Assembly (NCBI RefSeq): GCF_964355755.1
Contig: NC_092674.1
Location: 25,594,001-25,658,000, forward strand
From: Antedon mediterranea
Lineage: Eukaryota > Echinodermata > Crinoidea > Comatulida > Antedonidae
Direction: 5' to 3'
Length of the DNA stretch: 64,000 bases
Below the pieces are notes generated by a model. It made no database searches. It worked only from the letters and a program-made list of their open reading frames with translations, and had not been told where the DNA came from. This document shows positions 40,027 to 52,000 of the stretch, one piece after another. Position numbers and translations under genes: made by a program. Numbering within the stretch: position 1 is the stretch's first letter; the number at the start of each line of letters is the position of its first letter.

Positions 40027-43000
40027 TCAGGTATTTGATATAAGCTCACTGCCAGCATCTCCGGTAGAGTTGCATGTTTTCCCCATAACTGTTGACTCTT
40101 TAATTAATTCTGCATTTCCGTTTGTTTTCAACGATACTAATTCATGCTTCTCTTCGTCACTCAGGAATGATGGAGATAAAGGAAATTGCTCGCGGCATTT
40201 CTTTCGGTATAAGTTAGCTGCGTTGGGATTTTTGAAGTCACTTGTAATTGCTTCTAGAATAGTTGTGCATAACTGAAAAGGAATTTTGAAATTATCGATG
40301 TGCACAGAATGAAATAAGATAGGGAAGGGGTGTTTGATGGGAAGGGTTAATTGTGCTTGGTTTGGCCCAACCACTGAACGTGATTATGCTATAATTCAAG
40401 CCATGTTTAATTCATCAAGAATTGTTCAACCTGGTCAAGAATTGTTAAACCTGGTAAGAAGGTCGACAACCAAGTCAATGGTTGTGTTCAGAAGGTGAAT
40501 AAGTCAGTGTTCAGTAGAGCATGTTATTCTTTGTTAGTGGGTTTACCACCTATATGCAAATTACCTTTAATAAAGCGTGTCAAGAGTTGTTAACCTGGTC
40601 ATGAGTTCTTTAACCTGGACAAGAGGTTTTCAACCAGGTCAAGGGTTGTTTAACCTAGTCAAGAGTTTTTCAAACAGGTCAAGAAGTGCTAAAATCTGGT
40701 TAAGATGGTAAAATTAATCACAGAAGAGTAAAAAAGCAACAAGTACTAACCCGAGGTGTTCTATGTAACATGTTGTCATCCAAGTTAGTTAATTGAGATA
40801 TGGCAGCCTCTTGTGTTGACGGGTCTATTAATACCTGCATCTTGCATCCTGTAAATAAATTTTAAAAACATTCTTATCTTTGAATATTAAAGTTAAAAAA
40901 CAATGGTGTAAAAGTTGATTATCGCCTTTAGGTCATACATATTTTAAGAACTGGGCATTACAGTATGGTCACATTTAAAGACCAAACTAAACAATTTTTG
41001 TTCGATTGTTAATTTGCAAATATGGTAAATAATAAAAAACAAACAAAAGGAGGTTTGTCTTTACCTGCAAGCAGGTGTGGTAGAGACGTTGCATGGGTTA
41101 CACGGAAATCTTTATTATACTCCTCAAGTTCCCTTCCATTTAACATTTTTTGCATTTCATCAGATATAACAGTGTCAACGGCTTCTGGTAACGTCTGCTT
41201 TTCCTTCACTGTGCACAAAAAAAGTGACAAAAGAAAGTGTTAATGTACATTAAAATTAACGCAAACACTTTGGTACCCAACATACTAAATATACCGCCAA
41301 AATGTTAAAACATAAACTTTGGGACATACCCCTAATATCACCTACAATTTGTTGGGTCCTGAAGGTGTCCCTTTAATAGGAGTTATACTGTATTTGTTTC
41401 CCTTTGCTTGTTTTACAGGAAAGCGTCATTTTATTAGGGTGACCCAATGGAGGGGTTATACTGTATTTTAGTATCAAGTAAAAAAATATATATTTTCAAT
41501 AAATTCAATTAGCAGCAATAGCAATCAAAATTAAACTTGTAGCCTACTTGTGCATTTCCATTAAAAATATATAATTTATAATTTAAATAAAAAAATAAAA
41601 TATTTTTACTTACGTAGCATGGCGAATTGAACAATACATTTATGTAGTTTGGGGTCGGAGGGTTCTAAGGCATACGCCCTCTTGATGGACTGCAACATTA
41701 ATAGTACCTTGTCTGCAAGAAAACAAAATTTAAAATAAAAAATATACATAACCTTTGCTTATACAAATATAACTCCATATAATACGTACAATATTTATAA
41801 ATTGTGTTTTCCAATTTAATTTGTTTTAGGCTAGGAATGGGATCTAAACTTTAACTAGTATACAGGTAACAACATTTGATATATTTAACGCATATGCAAC
41901 AAAGTTGTTGAGATCTAAGCATTACGGTATAATTTTAGTGTAATAATCTTACCTTTCCTATAGTAGATATCGAATGCCAATAGATGGGTTTGAATCTTGT
42001 CCTTAGCTAATGTTTGTAAAGGTTTTAAGAAATAGAGTGCTTCTTGTAATGGGTTTTCACACTGAAACAAAACAAAATTGACAATGCAACAATGGTATGT
42101 GTGTGTGAACAGGTTGCTACAGTACAACCAATCTATCATAATAGAATACTTGCCTGAAAAGGGTATCAAACAATTGGTAAATAATATAAAATAACTATTC
42201 AAGTCATCAAATAAGCTTTAACTTATAACATTTCTTCTTTGCTTTAGCAAAGGGCTTAATTAACATAATTTGTGTGTGTGTGTGTGTTTATTTGGTGTTT
42301 TTTAAATGGCCATCCCAAAGATTTATTACTAGATGAGTGACCAAGTGGAACCGTAATACCTTGCCATATTAACATCGGCAAGTGTTCGAGCCTCACTCGC
42401 TCCTTGGTTCTGGTGGTAGAACGAGTCTTCTCGGATAAGGACTATATGGCTCATGTGCACTTTAAAGAACCTAGCACATCTTTCGAGACGAGTAGAGGGT
42501 TATCCCAATGGACTAATATACACACAGCCACTGTCACACACAGACACTTATCATAACTCATCAAGAGGGCCCCTTGATTGTCAGCATATGCTGTTTAGGG
42601 TCACCCCCTATAAATAAGGCGAAATAAAATATATATCAAAAAATAAAGATATGTGCTAGAAAGTAATAAAGTGAGTGATGTACTGTGATTATTACCTTTT
42701 CTAATTTATCTGGAATAAGTTCTTCTTCCTTCGGTCCCTCACTTTCTGCATCTTTCTTTTGTTTGCTATCAGACTTTATCTTCTGTTCCTCCTTTTCCTG
42801 CGCCTTCTTTTGCGCCCTTCGTTGTTTACTTTTTAATTTCTTCAATTCCTTTGGAGTTAGATTCTCGGTGTCTAGTTGGTCCATCCCGTCGTTATCTTGG
42901 ATTGGCTTGTCATGTAGGTGAACGTAAACCTTCAAATAATTACAACAAATAATTATATAAGACGTCAACAAAATAATGACTTTATAACATTTAATTCGGA

Positions 43001-46000
43001 CATCATAGAGAGTTATGGATTTTGATGCACGGTGGTGGATCAAGGATTTTGAAATAGGAGGCAGAGGGAGGGGAGTGGCAGGGTTCAATACCGTATATCC
43101 TCTGGTATAATCCCACCCAACTACAACACAAATTCTCAGTGAAACCTGGTTCAGATAAAACATCATTGTTAAGCATTTCTTGTAAAAACTCATCTGAGAG
43201 AGGCCTAAATCCAGACCAAAAGTCAATACTGGGACTATACCCGGGGATATGCTTGTTTGTGAAATTATAATTCCTCCGCATTCAATAGAACACAAATTGA
43301 GGATGAAGGTTTGTAGTGTTAAACTTATATTATAAATAAATCATATCTGTTCAGATATAGTATTTGATAGAAAAATATAATTCTTTTAAAACTTTAGATT
43401 TAGTAACGTAATTATACAACAATCATTGTAAATACATTTACAGCACAAAATATAATGAGTAAGAGATAACTAGATCATCTGGTTACAGTAATCGATACCC
43501 AGGTGTATAAATGGGTACTGGTTAAATCAAGACAAAACTTAGTGCTGATTACTAGCTGCATTATTGAAGTATGTTTCCATACATGTTTTTGTTGTGCAAT
43601 AAGCGCTATATAAGAACGAATATTATTATTATTATTATTATTGGTAGAGCTAGATATATATCAGAAAATTATAAAATAAAGCAAATTGTATTTGTATTCC
43701 TGAAAATGTCATGAAAATCATTGTAACAAGACACTATACAATTCAGGATTACACTTTAATATGGCATACATTTTCCCCTTTGTAAGACACTGAAATCTAT
43801 CTCACAAAGTCTACTTGTATGCAGAGTGTAGAAATACTAGCAAAACATATTTTTTACTTTGTCACTAACCTAACCCAGTCAATATGGTGAAATGGCTGCG
43901 AGGGCTTCACTTTATGGAACACCAGTGTAGTGTAGGAAAGATATGTTATTCTTACTCTACTAAGGCATTGGTGACAGTAGGAGCAATTAAATGTGAAAAA
44001 CATTGGATATTCTCAAGTGACATTGGCTTTAAATAATTACCACAACAGCCTACCTCTATTGCCACCTGAGCAGCTTTGAAAAAGAACCTATGACGACGAA
44101 TAACATCTTCTAAACGAAGTAGACTAACATACGCCCTCAACGTCATTTTCCGTAAACAGTATGTGTGAAAGTCAAATTGATCTTCATTTATTTCACAAAA
44201 ATGCTGAAAAATAATATAGATTAAATTATAAAATACTAAATAATAATAATTTAGACAACTTTTTTGCTCAATTTAACCAACACAAATATAAGCAAAAAAT
44301 ATAAAGGTGAAACTTTTGGAAACTAAAGCCGCCGAAATTTAAACAGAGATTAAAGCAATATTATAACAATAGAAATATTTAAGTTAAGTAAATCACATTG
44401 TTATTTTGGTTTGTTCTTTTTTGTTTGTACTAATTGTTTGATCTTTTTTTTTTTAGGGTTACATGCTTAAAAGCACTTGTGCTTATTTTGTATCCCATTC
44501 CATTATCTTATTATTTGTATTGTATTTGTATATGTTTTTATTTTGATTATGGAATAAAAATGTCGATGAAATTGAATTGAATTGAAATAGCCCTTAAATG
44601 GATGTCCCATTTCATGTCAGCCCAACTGGGTACATTAAGCTGTCTACACTATCAAACTAGTTTGGCCTCAGACAGCAGTATCTCAGCTTGTTAATTAACT
44701 GGCTTGACGTACCCTATCCACTTGAAAACATTTCTTTAAAGCCTCTCCGTACTTTCCTTGTCGCTGATAACTTGACGCACACTCCGTCTGGAACCACATA
44801 CATTGCATCTCATTTAAGTTTTCCATAGCTGCTACACTCTCCTATGTTAGAAAATAATATTTAAAAAATACATAAATATTAATATCTTTTTCTATGAATT
44901 TTTTTATCTGTCTATCTTAAGTCAATACTGGCAACTATAGTATAACCAGAATTTTCAGAGAAGTTTTCAGACAATGTTGATATATATTTTTTTGTGTGCT
45001 ATCATGGAATAATTTATTTTAAAGGTTCGCTCAACACAAGATGTTTTTCTGCATCTGCCTTCAAACTCTGACCTTATATCATCATTTTTTGCATTGTATT
45101 TATTAACTTTTGTCTGCAAATAAATAATATAAATACGTGCATAATGAATTAACATGATGCAAGTAGTTTCCGATGTTGTCAAAAACTTTTTAGTGGAGCT
45201 GTAACTTGGTGGTTAATGTGCCTGCCTACCAATCAGGGTTCAACGCCGACCTAGTGCCAGGGTTGTAACTCGCAACTCTTTCAACTCCACTCTCTAAGCA
45301 TCAAATGAGACTTAGTTTATAAGCATGATAAATTATAAACTAGTTTATACATCCTGTAATTGGCGAGTTTGTGCTCGCTGTTGGATGCGTATGAAATAAC
45401 AAAAAAATATAAAAACAACATCTTACCCTTGTGAATTTACTGCACATGTCTTCAGCTTCTTTTACTAAGTTTCCCTTTAGTAGATACTTGGCACATTTAG
45501 AGTTAATAAACCGATCAGCCGTGTCTAATGATTGCGCTTCATCCATGCATTCAATCGCCTTCTGAATGTCCCCAGCATGCTAAAATATTATACAAGTACA
45601 TATTGTCATTGTAACCGATTTGAATTATCTTTTGTGCCAGGGATCAATAACTTGTAAAAAGTGTTTTCAGTGTTTTTTAGAGCCCCTCCAAAAAATTAAG
45701 GTTGACACTCACTGTTGTTAAAAGATGACATTTTGTTGATGTATAGGGTTTCTACTGTGCATTAATGTAATTATGACGTAGTTGGCCAAAACATACGACC
45801 ATTAAGTATAACATGCAATACTATGTAAAATAGTTATCAGTCTCTATCACTGAGTAAACCATTAATGCATATTTCTTGTGCATGCATTACATTTATGAGG
45901 AAAAAAAATATTAAAACTTCACAATAATTTCTTGATAATAATAATAATGCATAAAGTTCAACTTATAATTTGTTTAAATTGTCACAATTCACTGATCAGA

Positions 46001-49000
46001 GGTCAAGCAGTATGTTTGACCTGGTTATTGAAGGAAGACCATACAGTCTCAAACCTATCTACCTTATAAATCTTAGCTTTCACTACAAACAGTTCTATAT
46101 GGACTGGCGTGTGCTCAATGGCTTTATCAATGTATTCCAACGCCTTGACTGAATCACCCATCATGTCATGGTGTATCGCTAGGTAATACCAACCCCACAT
46201 CAACATCGATGGCATACCAATTTCTGCACTTGGATCTGAAAGAGCAAAATATAATGTTGCAATAAGCTAGTGATATTGGGCCTGTTTAGGCTTAGTTATT
46301 TACATGGTCAAATCTGACCTACACACCGAAGTTACCAATAACTATGCCCAGGTAAATAACTGCGCCTGAACAGGCCCAACTTTATGTTAAAGGCCAGGTA
46401 CGGGCAAAAAATTTCTATTGATCATACATTCCAATAATTATCGATCTTTAGTTTTCCCTATGTTTCATAATTTTTCGGATTTTATTTGTGTTACACGACC
46501 TTGTTGAAAATAAGCACTTTCTTATCAGTGGGGGGATAGTTCAAATTACACAGTAAAATCCCTATTCTTTTGTACACAAATTTTGTAAATAGAGAGGCAT
46601 TTTAAAAAGCTATGAAAAATAAACGGTGTGGTAAAAAATGTTATCAGATGACTAAATATAGGTAATATAACTTGAATATTACATTTCTGATATTTTTATT
46701 CAACTTCAGATTTTTATTTTCATGCTATAGCAAAAATTATCCACCGTATATCCACCATCTTTTTTCACCATCTAGGGAGTCACCAGACATGTTATTACAT
46801 TAGGTTAACCACCTAACTACTGAAAAAAAGTCTTCCTGGTTTTTATGGAAGAATTTTGCCAAATTTTGTATTTGACTATATTAAGGGAAATTCATGTTTT
46901 TTTGTCTCGATTTCTGTTACAAATATTTGATTTATGTACAATTAACCAAATATTATATTTAAAATTGATGCCTGTAGCTTAGCTTAGTACAAATACAAAA
47001 CAAGAGGGATAAGAAACAAAATATTGATATGATTCTTTTTTTTTTATGTTGGAAGAGGCTCAGAAACAAAGAAAGAAAACAAAAGTTTAATAAATTCTAC
47101 AAACAACAATTAAACATTTTGTAATTATTCATTCAGAAAAATAAGATTACTAAAATCCCAGTCCCTAAAGAGGTCCTTATTTGGAGGTACACTGTAATGA
47201 CATACCATGACCATATAGGTTTCCAGTCGTTTGCAGAGAGTTTACATGGTCCATAAGAATTCTCTCTATCAAAGCTGACTTCACTTTGTTTGCATACAAT
47301 GCCTTGATATTCGTCATTGCTGGGGCCACTCCTTTCACTAATGCTTTTTGCAGATACATATCAATCATAACTTCAAATTCATCGCCTATAAAAGAGAAAT
47401 TCATTCATTCATTCGGTTCCAATAACAACATACAAGAACACAACTTTGTTTAAAAGCAATACACAGGAGAATTAAAACTGGTACAAAGCTTACAATAAAA
47501 CATGAAAAGCAGAAAAGACATGAAATAGATGATTTAAAATTAACCACAAAAGAACTAGCATAGCACAACCTAAAAGTTCTGCCTACGGAATAAATAAATA
47601 AAATTAATAAAACGATGTTGTTATATTGTAATAATAATAAACATAACAAACAGTAATAACATATTTTTTTTTTAGGGGGGGGGGGGGACGGGGGGTTAGA
47701 CACTCTGTTTGACAGTCAACCTTTCTTTACTATGTAACTATGTTAGGCTCGGTCTACACTATCAAACTTTGTGACAAAAAATGTCATGTGCCCATATGTG
47801 GACATGATGACATCATATCAGTACCATATTTGGGCACATCATACTATTTTTGTCAAATTAGTTCGCTAGTCTAGACAGAGCTTTACATATGTTTAAATTG
47901 GATTGAGCAGTAAAAACTGATTTGCAGAAAGACTTTAACCGGATCTTACCATGAGCTACTTTCATCATCAGATGTTTTGGCATGGACGCTCTTGAATATT
48001 TTTCTGTAAATGGTTTGAATGCTGCAGCCTTTTCGTCATCGGTGTGACAGTCACAAGCAGTAGCGTACGACTCCAAGTACAGCTTGTTTTCAGGATTCCT
48101 CTCCAGCAAACCTTCATAGATGTGCGAGGCTTCTACTTTTCTGCCTAGCTTTAAAAATATCTCACCTGGGATTAGAAAGGTTAAACGATTGTCAATTAAT
48201 CAATACAGTCACGTCATCAATAATAAAATGAATAATAATTAATAATATCAATAACAAATAATAGCAATAGCATACTTCTAATCATACAATGTATTTAACA
48301 CATTTTATCCAAAATTGTACACATTTAAAGTTGGGTAGAATTTTCAAATCGTTAATGTTGAAAATAAACAACGAAACCGGTGATCGAGCCGAACCGCTAA
48401 TATTTACAAATTGTTACCAAATCATTCATAGTTTTTTGGTTAAACAATATTAACATTGATTTTTACCAGTAAAATTGTTGATAAAATCGTACGTAAATCC
48501 CCTGGATCATGCTTAAAAGGAGAGTGTGGAGTGCAAGTTTATAACTTAAATTTACAGTTCAATTCAAACTATATAACCTATTTTTTTACGAATTAAATTC
48601 CTAAAACACACCACATTATATACCTCTAGTTTCCTGGACAGAGAGTCTATCGTTAATTTGATCTTCATACTGGTTCAGATGCCCGAGGGCTTCTTCTAGC
48701 TTCCCAGCATCCTTCATGACATCGTTTTGATAGAGTAAGAATTCACTATGTTCATAGTCGTACTGTTTTACCTGCTGAAAAAACAAATTAAAAAATATAT
48801 TGTAATTCATCTTCAATTTAAAGATGTATTTCCCCCAAAACATGAAAAATAAAGATTAATAAAATCAGACTTTGAATAGACCATTTTGCAGTTTTAATAA
48901 AGTTATTCACTTCTGTAAAAAAATCAAATGATTATACTTATAAAAGGAAACGGTTAATTTTAACCAAAAACCAGACAATTTAAGTTTTCAAATAAACGTG

Positions 49001-52000
49001 GTACTTAAGCTTGGTTCCCACTAGGACGCGATGCAGCAACTTAGGTGCAATGTAAGCCAGGTAACCAATGACAAGTTTGTCATTGGACCAATTACTTGCG
49101 TTGCTCTTATGTTCTAGTGGGAACTAAGCCTAAGTTACATATGCATTGTACAGTCTGTACACATGATTCCATCAATTCAAAGACTCTTATAAAGCAGGTA
49201 TGTTTTTATTAATTTTAAAAAGGTCATTAGGGAGGTTTCGAAACCTTACGAATACGATAACGAAAACGGATACATCACACATTTGTGAAACTTTTGAGCT
49301 GATCCCCATTTCATATTCGTAAAGCGTATTCGTGTTGACGAATATCACCAGTCATATTCGTAACTACAAAACGAGTATAGTTTTTGAGCTATGTTGCACA
49401 TTTTGCATTTAAATCAGGAATGATTCATGATTATAATATAATTATACTTTTATTTAAAGTAATTTACTAAAGTAATTCACTAAAATACCAGGTCAATTTT
49501 GATAAATAGCAATTTTTAAAGTCCTTACTCGCTTTGATGTTACGCTGGGCCTAGGCAGCCAAGCATCAAGCAACACGTACCCGCGCTTCGCTCAAATTTA
49601 CCGCAGTCATAATTTTGGACGGCACCCTCAATATTTCGTTGCCATGCGAAACAGATTTTTACTGGCTTGCGAAAAACGAAGAGTGTGTGACGTATCCGTT
49701 TTCGTATTCGTAAGATTGCGAAACCTCCATATTAATGAAAAAATAACTACTATATATTTACTGTTTGAGTTTTTCTATATTCTTCTAGTATATTTAATGA
49801 CTGAGTATAGTCCTTCAGTAAATGATGTGCAATGGCGTATCCTATCCAGGAGGCTCGTTGTACTGGTCTTAGTTGCAGTAACTGGTACCGTGTATCCTGC
49901 AAAAAAAACAACCCCCCCCAATCATAAAAACAGACTATCATAAAAACGCACATTTAAATGCGATCGTCAGTGGCAGATCCAGGAATTTAATCAGTTTTTT
50001 TTTTAATTGTAAATTATTCAGTGAGCTTTCTTTTATATAGTAATATTATATAGTAATAATTTCTTTAATATACATTTTAGAATTTTAAATGTTTAAAAAT
50101 GTACTCATATTATTTCCATTTTAATTGGCAAATAAAAATTGAATCTTGAGCTGATTTTAATCCAATATTTTTCTAAGTTTCAGTTAGACAATTATTTTTG
50201 TAAATTTGAATAATGTCATTTCTATAAGGGTTGAATCTTGGTTTTGTAACCTCTTACAAAACTGGATTGTTCTTACAGAAATGTCACCTTCTTAAAAAAC
50301 CATTGAGACCGGCTTATGGAACCGGTGTTTGGGAGAGTTGGCTGTAGCAATAAGTGGCTAGCTACTTACTCTGTAGCCCTCCAGGTCCCTCATCTGAATC
50401 TGTAGCAGTGAAAGATCTCTCAGAATTTGAAGATTATCCTGTCAACCAAAAACAAAGCAACAGTTTAAAAAAAAAAAAAACATTATTATGTAAACAGGAA
50501 AACAATACAGAAAATACAAAGACAGATAAATAGCATAAAAGCTACATCAACAATTATGTGAACCTCCAACTGCTAATTACTAACTGTATAAACAAATTCC
50601 TAAATGGATATGTTGTGTATAAAAAATTAAAATATATTTAAATTCATATTAATATCCAAATTTATTTATTACAGTAAAAACAATGGCATCAACTAAAGCT
50701 ACATTAAAACTAGTTACACTATCAAACAAGTTTGACAAAAAAGTGTGATGTGCCCAAGTACGGTAGTTATATACACAAATATGGTAGTTATATACCCAAA
50801 TATGGTAGTGGTATGACATCATCATGTCCATATATGGGCACATCACATTTAATTGTCGCACAAAGTTTGAAAGTGTAGACAGAGCTTAACTCACTCAAGT
50901 GTAAATGTAGATTAAGGAATAATTAAATAGAAAGCATGGATTTCTTTCCATCCTGTAATTGTCGCATTGTTTCACATGCTTTCTGTGCCCCAAATAAAAA
51001 AACAAGTAATTAGTGTTACCTTATCCCACTTTAAGGCGTTCCTATAGCACTTGATGGCATCATCATACTTGCGATCAGATCTTTGAAGAAGTCCATAGAC
51101 ATGCCAACCTAAAGAAGACTGCTAAGGAAAGCTTTCAAATATTCATTGAAAAAAAAAACAGCTTTACGAGAAAATCACTGGACAGTTGTTACCCATCATT
51201 AAGGTTTAGTGGCAATGACAGCGTAGGCCCAGTGTTCTCACGAAGCAGGTTTAGGCAGCAACATTTCCCCAGACTATATTGGCTTCAATCGGTATTAAAA
51301 ACACTTTTCTATGAGTGGTAGGTTAGATTCTATGCAAGTGGTATAACCAAACAGCATCAGTATCCTATAAATTCTGTAATTCTCACAAGAGCAATTATTA
51401 TTATTATTAAGTTTTCTGTCGGGGTTTACCCCTAGCCTTTACTTTTCCAGAGGCACCCACAAGCAGTAGCGTAACAGCTATGCTCACTGACTAAACGGAG
51501 GGGCCCTGGAGCTTATGGGGGCCCATGAATTGTGCACAGAGGAAAAAACAGGCATTAAAATATATGTTAGAACTTGCAGGGCCAGTTAGGTTTCCTAAAC
51601 TAGGGGCCTCAGGCCTCTGCATTATGCCACTGACCACAAGGTATATTTTCCTCATAGCTGGGCATCTCTGTTTCATATGCACCAGGTATAGAGTTATTAA
51701 TGACAAGTGATTGGTTAAATATAGGCAAGGATACACACATGGCTCTTCAGATCATTTCTAAGACCTCTCCGAACGAGGTCGTACGCTTCTTCCTTCCGAC
51801 CCAAACAATTCAACGTCAATCCTTTCATTGCAAGAGTTTCTACAGATATCAAAATAAAATCATTGATTAAAAATTAACAGAAAGCAAATTTGCTTTCAAA
51901 TGGTGCAAAGGAGGAGTCATACATTATGGTACTACCTTAGTAATGTTATAAATATATATATTTTAATGAACAAACTAGCTAGATAAAACAGTATTTAAAA

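Noticed and set aside
39697-40700. CRISPR-like spaced repeats
   Set aside because: The repeats are contiguous minisatellites without unique spacers, in an animal genome.
42636-43295. A 219-codon minus-strand frame as a gene of its own
   Set aside because: Its C-terminal part is NAA15 exon 14. The rest is intron sequence containing a repeat that also occurs at 4.3 kb.
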